NCBI GenBank assembly: GCA_964492105.1
Contig: CAZBJB010000022.1
Coordinates: forward strand, 1-24,525
DNA from: JAUZQZ01 sp964492105
GTDB taxonomy: Bacteria; Pseudomonadota; Zetaproteobacteria; Mariprofundales; Mariprofundaceae
DNA: 24,525 nt
Reading direction: 5' to 3'
The notes under the pieces were generated by a model that saw nothing but the letters and a program-made list of their open reading frames with translations, ran no database searches and was not told the DNA's origin. Shown piece after piece: positions 14,912 through 23,842 of this stretch. The stretch's first letter is position 1; the number at the start of each line of letters is the position of its first letter. The position numbers were made by a program, and so were the translations under genes.

Positions 14912-16237
14912 TCACCCGTATGGATTGTTCGTTGCCGAAAACGCCAGACGAACCGGTATGCCGGGCAGATTGAAACGTTTACGGAAGTCCTGCTCCAGAT
15001 AACGGCGATACGTTTTCCCCACCGCATCGGGACGGTTGCAGAATACTCTGATGGCAGGCGGACTCGTTGCAACCTGGGTGCAATATTTCATGCGGACTAC
15101 AGCCCCGTGATCGCCGGGTGGTTGTTGTTTTTCTTGTGTTACTTTAAGCCAGCGGTTCAACTCCCCTGTATTCAAGGCTATTTGGTTCCGCCGAGCGGCC
15201 TGTACTGCATGTTGAAGTAATGCCTTCACGCCCCTGTTCTGTTTTGCGGTAACGCGAAACACAGGAATATCCGCAAGACTACGCATGCGGAAATCCAAAC
15301 GTGCGGCATAACGCTTCCATACAACATCATCCAACAGATCAACCTTGTTCACCGCGACCAACAGCGCACAACCTTTTTCCTGCGCTAAAGTCATCAGACG
15401 CATATCCTGTTCCGCAACAGCTTCACGGCCATCCAGCAAGAGCACGGCGGCATCCGCCCGTGCAAATGCCTGCTGCGCCTTCACACGCGCCACGAACTCG
15501 ATAGTATCCCTGATCCGCGCGTGCCGCCGCTGCCCCGCCGTATCAACCAGACGTACGATACCCGCCCCCTCCTTATCCACATAAGGCATATCCACATCCA
15601 CGGCATCGCGCGTGGTGCCTGCTCTGGAACTGACCACCATGCGATCCCGGCCTAGCCATGCATTGATCAATGTGGATTTCCCGACGTTCGGACGCCCCAT
15701 AACAGCAAGGCGAGCAACGATATTGCTCTCCGGTTCGTTATGTACATATTGTTTGGGCAAGCGTTGCTCCAGAACATCCCGCAGTTGGCGAATACCATGC
15801 CCGTGTAATGCGGACACAGCAACAGGATCACCCACGCCGAGTGAAAAGAACTCCGCTGCCATATCCGGATTTTCAGCCTTGTTGACCACCAGCACGACGT
15901 CCATATCCCGACGGCGCAGTGTATCGGCTACCGATTGATCAACCGGCACCAGCCCCGTCTCGCCATCCACCACGAATATCACCACATCAGCCACATCCAG
16001 CGCCGCTTCCACCTGCTGTGCGATAGCGGATTGCAGATCATCGTGATCGCTCTGACCCATGCCGCCCGTATCCACCAGTGTCACCATTCGCTCGCCCAGC
16101 TTCCATTCAGATTCCAGGCGATCCACGGTAACGCCGGGTTGGTCTCCAACAATGGCTTTGCGTTGCCGCATCAGGTTGTTGAACAGGGTGGATTTTCCAA
16201 CATTGGGGCGGCCTACAATCGCAATAACGGGGAGCAT
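14912..16237 (-). CDS. der: Ribosome-assembly GTPase Der (EngA)
   Basis: Double-GTPase needed for maturation of the 50S ribosomal subunit. About 441 residues, with two complete G domains: GRPNVGKST at 9-17 and again at 181-189, DTGG near 56 and DTAGQ near 232. NKAE stands in the first G4 site and NKVD in the second. The C-terminal KH-like domain ends in FRKRFNLPGIPVRL. ATG 16237 gives the family's usual start (MLPVIAIVGRPN); ATG 16246 would add three residues, and neither has a good ribosome binding site. It lies 10-20 bases after bamB, in the conserved order yfgM-bamB-der, and is the last gene of that group. Confidence 0.96.
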   Translation of the reverse strand: MLPVIAIVGRPNVGKSTLFNNLMRQRKAIVGDQPGVTVDRLESEWKLGERMVTLVDTGGMGQSDHDDLQSAIAQQVEAALDVADVVIFVVDGETGLVPVDQSVADTLRRRDMDVVLVVNKAENPDMAAEFFSLGVGDPVAVSALHGHGIRQLRDVLEQRLPKQYVHNEPESNIVARLAVMGRPNVGKSTLINAWLGRDRMVVSSRAGTTRDAVDVDMPYVDKEGAGIVRLVDTAGQRRHARIRDTIEFVARVKAQQAFARADAAVLLLDGREAVAEQDMRLMTLAQEKGCALLVAVNKVDLLDDVVWKRYAARLDFRMRSLADIPVFRVTAKQNRGVKALLQHAVQAARRNQIALNTGELNRWLKVTQEKQQPPGDHGAVVRMKYCTQVATSPPAIRVFCNRPDAVGKTYRRYLEQDFRKRFNLPGIPVRLAFSATNNPYG

Positions 16238-16256
16238 TGTGCCCATCAGAAAAATA

Positions 16257-17411
16257 TCATTGAATCAGGTAAAGACCACCCAGATTGTTGCGAATCAGGA
16301 CGCCGCCCGGCACGGCAATCGGCGTCCGGTCTATGCGACCGGGAAGGCTCAATATTCCAGCCTTGCGACCGTTACGGGCGAGTGCGTAGACATAGCCATG
16401 ATCATCGGCGGCAAACAGCCTCTCCCTCAAAAGGGCGGGGCCAACCAGTTCGCCATTACTCAATTGCTGTTTCCAGAGCGTTTCACCATTGGAAACATCC
16501 AGTGAAATCATCGCGCCGTGGCTCGTTGTCGCAAGCAAGTGCCCCTTTTGCACAATAGGCGTGGATTTCAGCGACAACTTCCGCTGCCATAACTGCCTGC
16601 CATCCGTGGTGGACAAGGCAATCATCTCCCCTTGGTAAAAGGATATAACAAGAATGTTCCCGGCCAGTACAGGATCGGCAACGGGGACCTTCATTTCGCT
16701 CAATGTGATTGCGTTCATATCCAGAAGTAGCTGCCGTCGCCAGATTAAATCACCTGAATCCGCCTTCAACGCCACGACGTCGCCATTGGTAAAAATGGCG
16801 TACACCACGTTACCGAATACAAGCGGTGATGGCCCCTGACGCATGGTCATGCCACCCACCTGTCCGGAAAAGCTCCAGCGCTTTTCTCCCCTGGAAGAAA
16901 AATGATAGATACGGTTATCAGCGGTCTGCACCATAAAACCCTTCCCCGCCTTTACCGGGTGGCCGAGTATCACCGAAGACAGATGTTTTCGCCATAGAAT
17001 GCGGCCAAGCCGAGGATCAATGCCATAAAGGTTTCCGTCCACATCGCCAAGCACGACCAATGCAGGATTCAATGCCAGCGCACCGGAGTCACAAGGCGAT
17101 TCAATCGCAATACGACGCAATTCGTTACCTTGCAAATCATAAACACGCACACGTGCATCCCGGCCGCCGATAACAATGTCATTCCCCGCCAGAGCAGGCT
17201 GGGAAAACCCTGCGGGTGACATGGGATGACGCTGATCCACATCCGCAACCCAGACCACATCCAGACGGGCGAGAGTCTCCGGCACGGATACTTTTGCTGT
17301 GTTGTTGTCCATCATTGAGGTATCTCTCTGAACCCCCGGCGTTGAAGCACAGGCAGTCAATAGCAGAAAACAGGCTATCCGGATGGTAAGGCCGCGAATG
17401 TCATATCTCAT
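16257..17411 (-). CDS. bamB: Outer-membrane assembly lipoprotein BamB
   Basis: Lipoprotein of the BAM complex that assists insertion of beta-barrel proteins in the outer membrane. The 384-residue protein has a signal peptide and lipobox (LLTAC, Cys21) followed by an eight-bladed PQQ-type beta-propeller. Blade repeats are visible as DSGDLIWRRQ, DGRQLWQRKL, NGETLWKQQL and DPRLGRILWRK, separated by about 40-50 residues. The closing blade ends GGVLIRNNLGGLYLIQ. The start ATG overlaps the yfgM stop (ATGA), a sign of translational coupling. der follows closely. The neighbourhood is the strongest support for BamB rather than another PQQ-repeat protein. Confidence 0.94.
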   Translation of the reverse strand: MRYDIRGLTIRIACFLLLTACASTPGVQRDTSMMDNNTAKVSVPETLARLDVVWVADVDQRHPMSPAGFSQPALAGNDIVIGGRDARVRVYDLQGNELRRIAIESPCDSGALALNPALVVLGDVDGNLYGIDPRLGRILWRKHLSSVILGHPVKAGKGFMVQTADNRIYHFSSRGEKRWSFSGQVGGMTMRQGPSPLVFGNVVYAIFTNGDVVALKADSGDLIWRRQLLLDMNAITLSEMKVPVADPVLAGNILVISFYQGEMIALSTTDGRQLWQRKLSLKSTPIVQKGHLLATTSHGAMISLDVSNGETLWKQQLSNGELVGPALLRERLFAADDHGYVYALARNGRKAGILSLPGRIDRTPIAVPGGVLIRNNLGGLYLIQ

Positions 17412-18088
17412 TGGCGGAGAGCTTCCGGACCGGAAGAAGTCTTGAGTACCGCCAAACGTTTTTCGATCCGTTTCTTCAACACCGTATCATGCGAGATATC
17501 ATTCAGCGCCTGCTCAAGGCGGGATGCGCGATCCGTATCATTATCGGCGGCTTCGGCCATCAGGTAATGGCGCAACTGCTCATAATTTTCCCCCGTGGAC
17601 TTGGCCAGAATCTTCCTTGCCTTTACTTTGTCGCCCTTGCGCAAATACGCCCGGGCCAGATCAAGCCTGGCCTGCCAGCGGATCTCCCGATCCGGAGCGC
17701 CCTTGGCAAGCAAGGCCGTCAGATGCTGGATGGCGTACGCCTGATCCACTTCAGCCAGCAGAAGTTGTGCGAAACCGGCATAAGCAGTATGGCCATAATC
17801 CCTGACCACCTTGGACAACAAGGCATGTTCGGTATCCGTATCCGCCGTATTCAGGGCCTGATAGTAGAGCGTGGCCGCCGATGTACGTTGCGTGGCAATA
17901 TGCTCCCTCCACAGGCTGATGCCCACGATCACAAGCAGCAGGGCGGCAACGGCGGCTATAATCCTTTGTTGATTCTCATGGGCCCATGCCGTCAGATATG
18001 CCGAACGCATGTTGCGTTTCAACTCATCCATATCCCCATGGCTTACTTCGGCTGGATTTCGCTGCTTATTCTTTGCTGAACTGGTCAC
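17408..18088 (-). CDS. yfgM: YfgM-family TPR protein (periplasmic SecYEG/PpiD partner)
   Basis: In E. coli YfgM is an inner-membrane protein that works with PpiD at the Sec translocon on secreted proteins. This 226-residue version has a cytoplasmic N-terminus (about 1-40), one transmembrane helix (about 42-59, IIAAVAALLLVIVGISLW), then TPR-like helices (ARLDLARAYLRKGDKVKARKIL). The start is GTG at 18088, supported by GAGGA eight bases upstream. Its stop overlaps bamB. In many relatives hisS lies just upstream of yfgM; here perM and a MITE lie there instead. Confidence 0.88.
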   Translation of the reverse strand: MTSSAKNKQRNPAEVSHGDMDELKRNMRSAYLTAWAHENQQRIIAAVAALLLVIVGISLWREHIATQRTSAATLYYQALNTADTDTEHALLSKVVRDYGHTAYAGFAQLLLAEVDQAYAIQHLTALLAKGAPDREIRWQARLDLARAYLRKGDKVKARKILAKSTGENYEQLRHYLMAEAADNDTDRASRLEQALNDISHDTVLKKRIEKRLAVLKTSSGPEALRQ

Positions 18089-18125
18089 GTTATATTTCCT
18101 CTCAAAAAATCATGAATACGCGCGG

Positions 18126-18153
18126 AAACTAAAGCAGCCCCATGACGTGTCAA
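18126..18153 (-). promoter_or_regulatory. Candidate promoter of yfgM-bamB-der
   Basis: On the minus strand a perfect TTGACA (18148-18153) is followed after 16 bases by TAGTTT (18126-18131, a weak -10). It lies about 40 bases before the yfgM start and begins 15 bases from the edge of MITE copy 2. It would give the yfgM group its own transcription. Confidence 0.45.
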
Positions 18154-18167
18154 TCTCCTTCAGCCTG

Positions 18168-18328
18168 GAGCCTCTTACAAAACTCTGGGTGGATGAGCGG
18201 CAATCCCACGTTGAGACCATTTTCGGGATTGAATGAGCTGCATGGTGGTTCCATGGAGCGAAATTCAAGCTCGGAAATGGGCCGAAGTTGGGAAGCCAAT
18301 CACCGCTCATGAGTTTTGCAAGAGGCTC
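18168..18328 (+). mobile_element. MITE-like element, copy 2 (161 bp)
   Basis: Same length and orientation as the copy at 12507. The terminal repeats are 18 bp with one mismatch (CTTACAAAA at the left, CTTGCAAGA-type right arm). A sub-terminal repeat, ATGAGCGG on the left and CCGCTCAT directly before the right arm, is visible here and partly decayed in copy 1. There is no coding capacity for a transposase. It lies between perM and yfgM and overlaps the last nine codons and stop of perM. The right arm and left arm could fold into a long hairpin in RNA. No clear target duplication. Confidence 0.85.
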
Positions 18329-19394
18329 CATGGACAGCCATTTCCCGCGCCTTGCGCCCCATCATCACCTGTAACACGCTCTGCACCAGGGCTGCCATTG
18401 GAATGGCAATAAATATGCCCAGCACGCCCCAAAGGCTGCCGAACACCAGAATCGCCACGATAATGGCGATGGGGTGGATATGCACGACTTCGGAAAAGAG
18501 CCATGGAACCAGCAGGTTGGCATCCAGCGCCTGCACTACGCCGTAGGCAATGATGGCATATAGCGCGGTATCACTCATTCCCCACTGGAAGAATGACAAT
18601 AAAACCACCGGTATCGCGACCACGGCGGCTCCGACAAAGGGAATCCACACCGAAATGCCGGTCAGTGCACCCAGCAACAGCGCATATTGGTGTCCACACC
18701 ACCATAACACCAGCCATGTGACCACGCCAACCACAGACATTTCCCAGAACTTGCCACGAATATAGTTTCCAATCTGAATATCCACCTCGCTCCAGACCCG
18801 GTTCAGCAATACGCGCCGACGCGGTAAAAACTGCTGACCCCACGCCATCAGAATCCCCTTGTCCTTGAGCAGGAAAAAAACCAGCACCGGTACCAAAACC
18901 ATATAGACCAGCAAGGTAATCAACCCAGGAATAGAAGCCAGTGAGAAGGAGAAGATCACTGCACCCCATCCCTGTAATTTGCCAATCGCAAGTGATGCCA
19001 GATGTTGGATATAGTCCGGATTGATCCAGCTGGCATACCGGTATTGCAGCGTATGCAGTGAGTTGCGCAGGCTGGTCACGTAATGCGGCGCCTGCGCGAC
19101 CAGGTGTCCGACCTGCTCGCTCAGCAACGGTATGACAGCCAGAAAGGCAAACAAAACAAGCAAAACCGCACCGGTGCCGACCAGAAGGATACTGATCAGG
19201 CGTGGTACGCGGCAACGTTCCAGCAGACCTGCCACCCCGTCCAGCACATAAGCCAGGGCGATGGCCACGAGAACAGGCGCAAGCGTATTCCCAAACAGTG
19301 CGAGCAACCCGAAAATCACCAGAAGAGAGGTCATCAACGCAACCATTTCGGTATCCGCAAACTGTCGTTCTATCCATGTTTTTATGGCTTGCAA
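18300..19394 (-). CDS. AI-2E/PerM-family membrane permease
   Basis: An inner-membrane protein of the AI-2E transporter (PerM/YdiK/TqsA) family, whose substrates vary and are mostly unknown. The 364-residue protein has about eight hydrophobic segments: for example LLVIFGLLALFGNTLAPVLV near 24-43, LISILLVGTGAVLLVLFAFLAVIPLL near 65-91, and a C-terminal set ending IIVAILVFGSLWGVLGIFIAIPMAAL. A soluble middle region (about 92-145) and FFLLKDKG are typical of the family. The last nine residues (GASCKTHER) and stop are encoded by the MITE at 18168-18328. TTG 19394 is the start adopted; it overlaps the DUF4149 gene by 13 bases. ATG 19346 is an alternative. Confidence 0.87.
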   Translation of the reverse strand: MQAIKTWIERQFADTEMVALMTSLLVIFGLLALFGNTLAPVLVAIALAYVLDGVAGLLERCRVPRLISILLVGTGAVLLVLFAFLAVIPLLSEQVGHLVAQAPHYVTSLRNSLHTLQYRYASWINPDYIQHLASLAIGKLQGWGAVIFSFSLASIPGLITLLVYMVLVPVLVFFLLKDKGILMAWGQQFLPRRRVLLNRVWSEVDIQIGNYIRGKFWEMSVVGVVTWLVLWWCGHQYALLLGALTGISVWIPFVGAAVVAIPVVLLSFFQWGMSDTALYAIIAYGVVQALDANLLVPWLFSEVVHIHPIAIIVAILVFGSLWGVLGIFIAIPMAALVQSVLQVMMGRKAREMAVHGASCKTHER

Positions 19395-19879
19395 TGTTCA
19401 CCCCGGTGTCCATCCCATCCCAGGGCAACCTGGATGATTGACAGGATCACCGCCAATAAATGCAAGACCGCGATCGTACCGTACCACATACCAAACTCGG
19501 CCCGTTGCGGATCACCCGGCGATAATGCGTCAATCGAGCCCATGACCGATTTCAGGTGTTCCATCACTGGCGACAACAGAAATTCATTCAATCCCACCAG
19601 GCACGCTACAGCAGCCAGCATAACCCAGCGCCAGCGCCCCGCACATCGATCCCACCAGAATGCTGTTAGAGCTAACAGCAGAATCAGGATGCCACGGTTG
19701 GCGATGTGGAAGATGATACCTGCCAAATGTCCCGCCTGCGCGTGAGTATCCAGATGAGCAAACAGCACAGGTGCGACCAAATAGCCAGGCACGACCAATA
19801 GAGCCAGCACCAGTGCCATGGATAATCGTATCGCTCCCGCCCGCAGGCAAGCCCGTGAGAAACAGGGGCAATCAAACAT
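19382..19879 (-). CDS. DUF4149 membrane protein
   Basis: A 165-residue membrane protein of unknown function with about four transmembrane helices: near 18-40 (LSMALVLALLVVPGYLVAPVLF), 48-73, 84-102 and 135-155. The family is recognised by the GYLVAPVLFA stretch and by its usual place next to greA and carB. Its ATG lies inside the end of greA (8-base overlap), and its own end overlaps perM by 13 bases, so greA, this gene and perM are probably translated from one transcript. Confidence 0.75.
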   Translation of the reverse strand: MFDCPCFSRACLRAGAIRLSMALVLALLVVPGYLVAPVLFAHLDTHAQAGHLAGIIFHIANRGILILLLALTAFWWDRCAGRWRWVMLAAVACLVGLNEFLLSPVMEHLKSVMGSIDALSPGDPQRAEFGMWYGTIAVLHLLAVILSIIQVALGWDGHRGEHCKP

Positions 19880-20345
19880 AAGTCACATCCTGTATCTCAT
19901 ATTCACGTTCACCGCCGGGCGCCCGCACAATGGCCGCATCACCAGCCTCTTTGCCAATCATCGCGCGGGCGATGGGTGATGTGATGGAAACCTTATGCTG
20001 TTCGATATCGGCCTCATCCACACCCACGATCTGATATTTAACCTGCACGCCGGAATCCATATCAACCAGCTCCACCATAGCGCCAAACACGACCTTATCC
20101 GAATGAATGGTAGACGGGTCAATGATATGCGCGCGCGCCAGCTTATCCTCCAGTTCATTGATGCGTCCTTCGTTGAAGCCCTGCTCTTCCTTGGCTGCAT
20201 GGTACTCGGCATTCTCGGACAAATCGCCATGCGCCCGGGCTGTAGAAATTGCTTCGACAATCCGGGCCCGTTTTTTACCCTTCAAAAATTTAAGTTCTTC
20301 CCGCAGGGCTGCAGCGCCCTGCCTAGTCATCGGAACGCGTTCCAC
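19872..20345 (-). CDS. greA: Transcription elongation factor GreA
   Basis: Rescues backtracked RNA polymerase by stimulating transcript cleavage through the secondary channel. 157 residues, the normal length. The N-terminal coiled coil carries HGDLSENAEYHAAKEEQGF, with the acidic tip residues D and E that hold the catalytic magnesium. The C-terminal FKBP-like domain has the GreA signature SPIARAMIGKEAGD. The start is GTG at 20345: GGAGG (20354-20358) lies eight bases upstream, inside the end of carB, and MERVPMTRQGA matches the family start. It follows the carB stop by four bases. Confidence 0.96.
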   Translation of the reverse strand: MERVPMTRQGAAALREELKFLKGKKRARIVEAISTARAHGDLSENAEYHAAKEEQGFNEGRINELEDKLARAHIIDPSTIHSDKVVFGAMVELVDMDSGVQVKYQIVGVDEADIEQHKVSITSPIARAMIGKEAGDAAIVRAPGGEREYEIQDVTYV

Positions 20346-20349
20346 TGAT

Positions 20350-23300
20350 TCAACCTCCGTGATAATCCTGAATACTTTTAACTTCCATCATGCCCGCGGA
20401 ACCGGCGATTGCGCGAACCGCCGCCAATCCTCCCGCCATGGTGGTGAAATAGGGAATGGCCCGATCCAGCGCCGCTCGCCGAATGGATTTTGAATCAGCA
20501 ATGGCCTGTGATCCCTCCGTCGTATTGACAATAAGATCGACATCACCGGATAGCAAGCGGTCAACGATATGCGGACGCACGCCGTCAATCACCTTGGCCA
20601 CGTGCGCACTCGCGATACCCGCTGCCCGCAAGGCGGCATGCGTACCCGTGGTGGCCAGAATTTCGAATCCTTCGTGAGCCAGGATGCGCCCCAGACGCAC
20701 GGCTGCTGCCTTGTCCACGTCACGCACCGAAATGAAGGCCCTTCCCGTGCTAGGCAGGCGGCATCCTCCGCCCAACTGCGCCTTATTAAAAGCGGTGGGG
20801 AAATCACCTGCGATACCCATCACTTCGCCAGTGGATTTCATTTCAGGCGATAGTAATGGATCAACGCCACGAAACCTGGCGAACGGGAACACTGCTTCCT
20901 TGACCGCACGATACGTGGTTGGCTGCGGCACGTCATCCAATCCCAGATCGTCAAGGCTTTGCCCGGACATGATACGCGCAGCCATTTTCGCCAGTGGCAC
21001 ACCTGTTGCCTTGGAGACAAAGGGAACGGTGCGGCTGGCGCGCGGATTAACCTCCAGCACATACAGATCGGCGCCCTGCAAGGCGAACTGAATATTCATC
21101 AACCCTTTCACATTCAGGGCCAGGCCAAGCGCTTCGGTCTGACGGCGAACCTCGGCAACGGCGGCATCGGAGATCGAGTGCGGTGGCAGACAGCAGGCTG
21201 AATCGCCGGAATGCACGCCCGCTTCCTCAATATGTTCCATGATGCCACCAATCACCACCCGCTTCCCGTCGCAAAGGGCGTCCACATCCAGTTCAATGGC
21301 CTGATTCAGGAAACGATCCAGCAATACCGGGTGACCTGGGCTAGCGCTGACCGCCTCTTTCATGTAACGCAGTAACCCCGCCTCGTCATGCACAATTTGC
21401 ATGGCGCGCCCGCCCAACACATAAGATGGCCGCACCACGACAGGGTACCCTATCATGGCTGCAATCCTGATCGCCTGATCCACCGAACGCGCCGTGCCAT
21501 TCTCCGGTTGAAGCAAGTCCAGCCGGTGCAATAACTGCTGGAAACGTTCGCGATCCTCGGCCAGATCAATCATGTCCGGGCTGGTTCCAATGATCGGCAC
21601 GCCCGCCGCTTCCATATCTTTCGCCAGTTTTAGCGGCGTCTGGCCGCCAAACTGCACGATCACGCCATCCGGTTTCTCAATGTCCACAACGGCCATCACA
21701 TCTTCGAAGGTCAGCGGTTCAAAATACAGCCGGTCTGAGGTGTCGTAGTCGGTGGATACCGTTTCGGGATTGCAATTCACCATAATGCTTTCGACACCGT
21801 CTTCAGAGAGCGCGAACGCTGCATGGACACAGCAATAGTCGAATTCAATCCCCTGACCAATACGATTCGGACCACCGCCCAACACCATGATCTTCCTGTT
21901 TTCTGTCGGCCGCGCTTCACACTCCTGTTCATACGTGGAATACAGATAAGGCGTATGGGCCTCAAATTCGGCCGCACAGGTATCCACCCGCTTGAATACG
22001 GGTACAACACCCGCATCCATCCTGGTTCCGCGAATGGCGGCTTCATCCGTATCCAGCAATTGTGCCAGCCGCATATCGGATAATCCTTCACGCTTGGCTG
22101 CCCGCCATTCATCCGCCGTCAAGGTGAGCACATCCCGACCCGAAAGCGTCTGTTCAAGTGCGATAACGGCGGCAATCTCGTGTACAAACCAGGGGTCAAT
22201 GCGTGTAACGTTGGCAACGTGTTCCTCTGACCAGCCGCCGCGCAAGGCTTCACCCAGCCACCACAAGCGTGTTGCACCCGGTACGGCCAGCTTCTCCTGC
22301 AGAAACACATCCCGATCGGCCTCATCCGAAACCCCTTCCGGCACCTTTCCGTCAAATCCGCATGTGTCGGTTTCCAGACCTCGCATGGCCTTGCCCAGCG
22401 ATTCGGTAAACGTACGGCCAATAGCCATGACCTCGCCGACCGATTTCATCTGTGTGGTTAAACGTGGGTCCGCACCCTCAAATTTCTCAAAGGCAAAACG
22501 CGGTATTTTGGTGACGACATAATCAATGGTTGGCTCAAAAGCAGCCCATGTTTCACCGGTAATATCGTTGCGAATCTCATCCAGCGTGTATCCAACCGCG
22601 AGCCTGGCCGCAATCTTGGCAATAGGAAACCCGGTCGCCTTGGAGGCCAGGGCCGAGGAACGCGATACGCGCGGATTCATTTCAACAATAATCAGACGGC
22701 CATTCTCCGGATTAACAGCGAACTGTACATTGGATCCGCCCGTTTCTACGCCGATCTCACGCAAACAGGCAATCGAAGCATCGCGCATGCGCTGGTATTC
22801 CTTGTCGGTCAGCGTCTGCGCCGGCGCCACCGTAATCGAATCACCGGTATGTACGCCCATCGGGTCAACATTTTCAATCGAACAGATGATGACACAATTG
22901 TCGTTGGCATCCCGCATCACCTCCATCTCGAATTCCTTCCAGCCAATGATGGATTCCTCGACCAGAATCTCATGGGTCGGGCTGGCATCAAGCCCCGTTG
23001 CCGCGATTTGTTCGAATTCCTCGGGATTGTAAGCGATGCCTCCGCCGGAACCGCCCAGCGTAAAACTGGGCCGGATAATCAACGGATAACCAATTTCTTT
23101 GGCAAGCACTCTCGCATCTTGCATGGAATGCGAAAAACCGCCATGCACCATTTCCAGACCAATGCGATCCATGGCCTGTTTGAACTGCTCCCTGTCCTCG
23201 GCTTTATCAATCGCCTCCGGCTGCGCACCGATCAACCGGATGCCGAATTTCCTCAGAATGCCGTGTTTGTTCAGGCTCAATGCACAGTTCAACGCTGTCT

Positions 23301-23577
23301 GGCCGCCCATCGTCGGCAAAATCGCGTCCGGTCGCTCTTTTTCGATAACCCTGGCTACCACTTCCCATATCACCGGTTCGATATAGGTCGCATCGGCGAA
23401 ATCAGGATCCGTCATGATGGTGGCTGGATTGGAATTCACGAGGATCACCCGGTAACCATCTTCGCGCAAGGCCTTGCATGCCTGCACGCCGGAATAATCG
23501 AATTCGCAAGCCTGGCCGATGACAATCGGCCCGGCACCCAGAATCAAGATTGATTTTATGTCATCACGGCGGGGCAT
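20350..23577 (-). CDS. carB: Carbamoyl-phosphate synthase large subunit
   Basis: Makes carbamoyl phosphate from bicarbonate, ATP and ammonia supplied by CarA, for pyrimidine and arginine synthesis. At 1075 residues it is full length. Two homologous ATP-grasp halves are present: the first starts SILILGAGPIVIGQACEFDY, and the second starts IMVLGGGPNRIGQGIEFDYC at about residue 560. The C-terminal MGS-like allosteric domain begins near GRAFISVRDVDKAAAV. It keeps the Thr pair (LATTGTH) and Lys (AKVIDGVRPHI) that in E. coli bind nucleotide effectors. An AAGGAG lies about 12 bases before the ATG. carA is not immediately upstream; instead there are 265 bases without a gene and then a kinase remnant. 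greA follows tightly. Confidence 0.97.
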   Translation of the reverse strand: MPRRDDIKSILILGAGPIVIGQACEFDYSGVQACKALREDGYRVILVNSNPATIMTDPDFADATYIEPVIWEVVARVIEKERPDAILPTMGGQTALNCALSLNKHGILRKFGIRLIGAQPEAIDKAEDREQFKQAMDRIGLEMVHGGFSHSMQDARVLAKEIGYPLIIRPSFTLGGSGGGIAYNPEEFEQIAATGLDASPTHEILVEESIIGWKEFEMEVMRDANDNCVIICSIENVDPMGVHTGDSITVAPAQTLTDKEYQRMRDASIACLREIGVETGGSNVQFAVNPENGRLIIVEMNPRVSRSSALASKATGFPIAKIAARLAVGYTLDEIRNDITGETWAAFEPTIDYVVTKIPRFAFEKFEGADPRLTTQMKSVGEVMAIGRTFTESLGKAMRGLETDTCGFDGKVPEGVSDEADRDVFLQEKLAVPGATRLWWLGEALRGGWSEEHVANVTRIDPWFVHEIAAVIALEQTLSGRDVLTLTADEWRAAKREGLSDMRLAQLLDTDEAAIRGTRMDAGVVPVFKRVDTCAAEFEAHTPYLYSTYEQECEARPTENRKIMVLGGGPNRIGQGIEFDYCCVHAAFALSEDGVESIMVNCNPETVSTDYDTSDRLYFEPLTFEDVMAVVDIEKPDGVIVQFGGQTPLKLAKDMEAAGVPIIGTSPDMIDLAEDRERFQQLLHRLDLLQPENGTARSVDQAIRIAAMIGYPVVVRPSYVLGGRAMQIVHDEAGLLRYMKEAVSASPGHPVLLDRFLNQAIELDVDALCDGKRVVIGGIMEHIEEAGVHSGDSACCLPPHSISDAAVAEVRRQTEALGLALNVKGLMNIQFALQGADLYVLEVNPRASRTVPFVSKATGVPLAKMAARIMSGQSLDDLGLDDVPQPTTYRAVKEAVFPFARFRGVDPLLSPEMKSTGEVMGIAGDFPTAFNKAQLGGGCRLPSTGRAFISVRDVDKAAAVRLGRILAHEGFEILATTGTHAALRAAGIASAHVAKVIDGVRPHIVDRLLSGDVDLIVNTTEGSQAIADSKSIRRAALDRAIPYFTTMAGGLAAVRAIAGSAGMMEVKSIQDYHGG

Positions 23578-23842
23578 GGATACGTATCACTCCTTGCATT
23601 AAAAGCGCGGACAGTCAGAATTATTCACGAATAATGTGGGCCAGCACCCACCCGACAGATGCGAAGCATACGGAACCCGGGACTGAATGCCTACCAATGG
23701 CCTAAGGAGGCGGTACGGAATAACCTGTTTTTGTGATCCAGTTCATTCATTCTTGCGCGTTTATATCCACAACCTACACTCCGCATAGCGTCGATTCACG
23801 CATGTGCGGGCAGCAGCAATCAGCATAATGTGGTCGTGGGTC
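23578..23842. other. Non-coding leader region upstream of carB
   Basis: No supportable gene on either strand. It contains a 16-bp palindrome, ATTATTC-AC-GAATAAT (23620-23635), about 45 bases before the carB start, which may be an operator. It does not fit the TGAAT-N4-ATTCA layout of an ArgR box. I found no convincing -35/-10 pair. Confidence 0.4.
23620..23635. promoter_or_regulatory. 16-bp palindrome upstream of carB
   Basis: ATTATTC and GAATAAT are perfect 7-bp inverted arms separated by AC. The position suggests a binding site for a dimeric regulator controlling carB, but the protein is not identified. Confidence 0.35.

Noticed and set aside
17411..18079. 222-residue plus-strand ORF antisense to yfgM
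   Set aside because: Shadow; yfgM has the conserved context, a ribosome binding site and a membrane helix.
18161..18339. CAGCC on both sides of MITE copy 2 as a target duplication
   Set aside because: The two copies are not adjacent to the element ends and five bases is expected by chance.
22849..23553. 234-residue plus-strand ORF antisense to carB
   Set aside because: Shadow of the N-terminal ATP-grasp half of carB.
23615..23640. ArgR box upstream of carB
   Set aside because: The arms are oriented ATTC-N2-GAAT, not TGAAT-N4-ATTCA.
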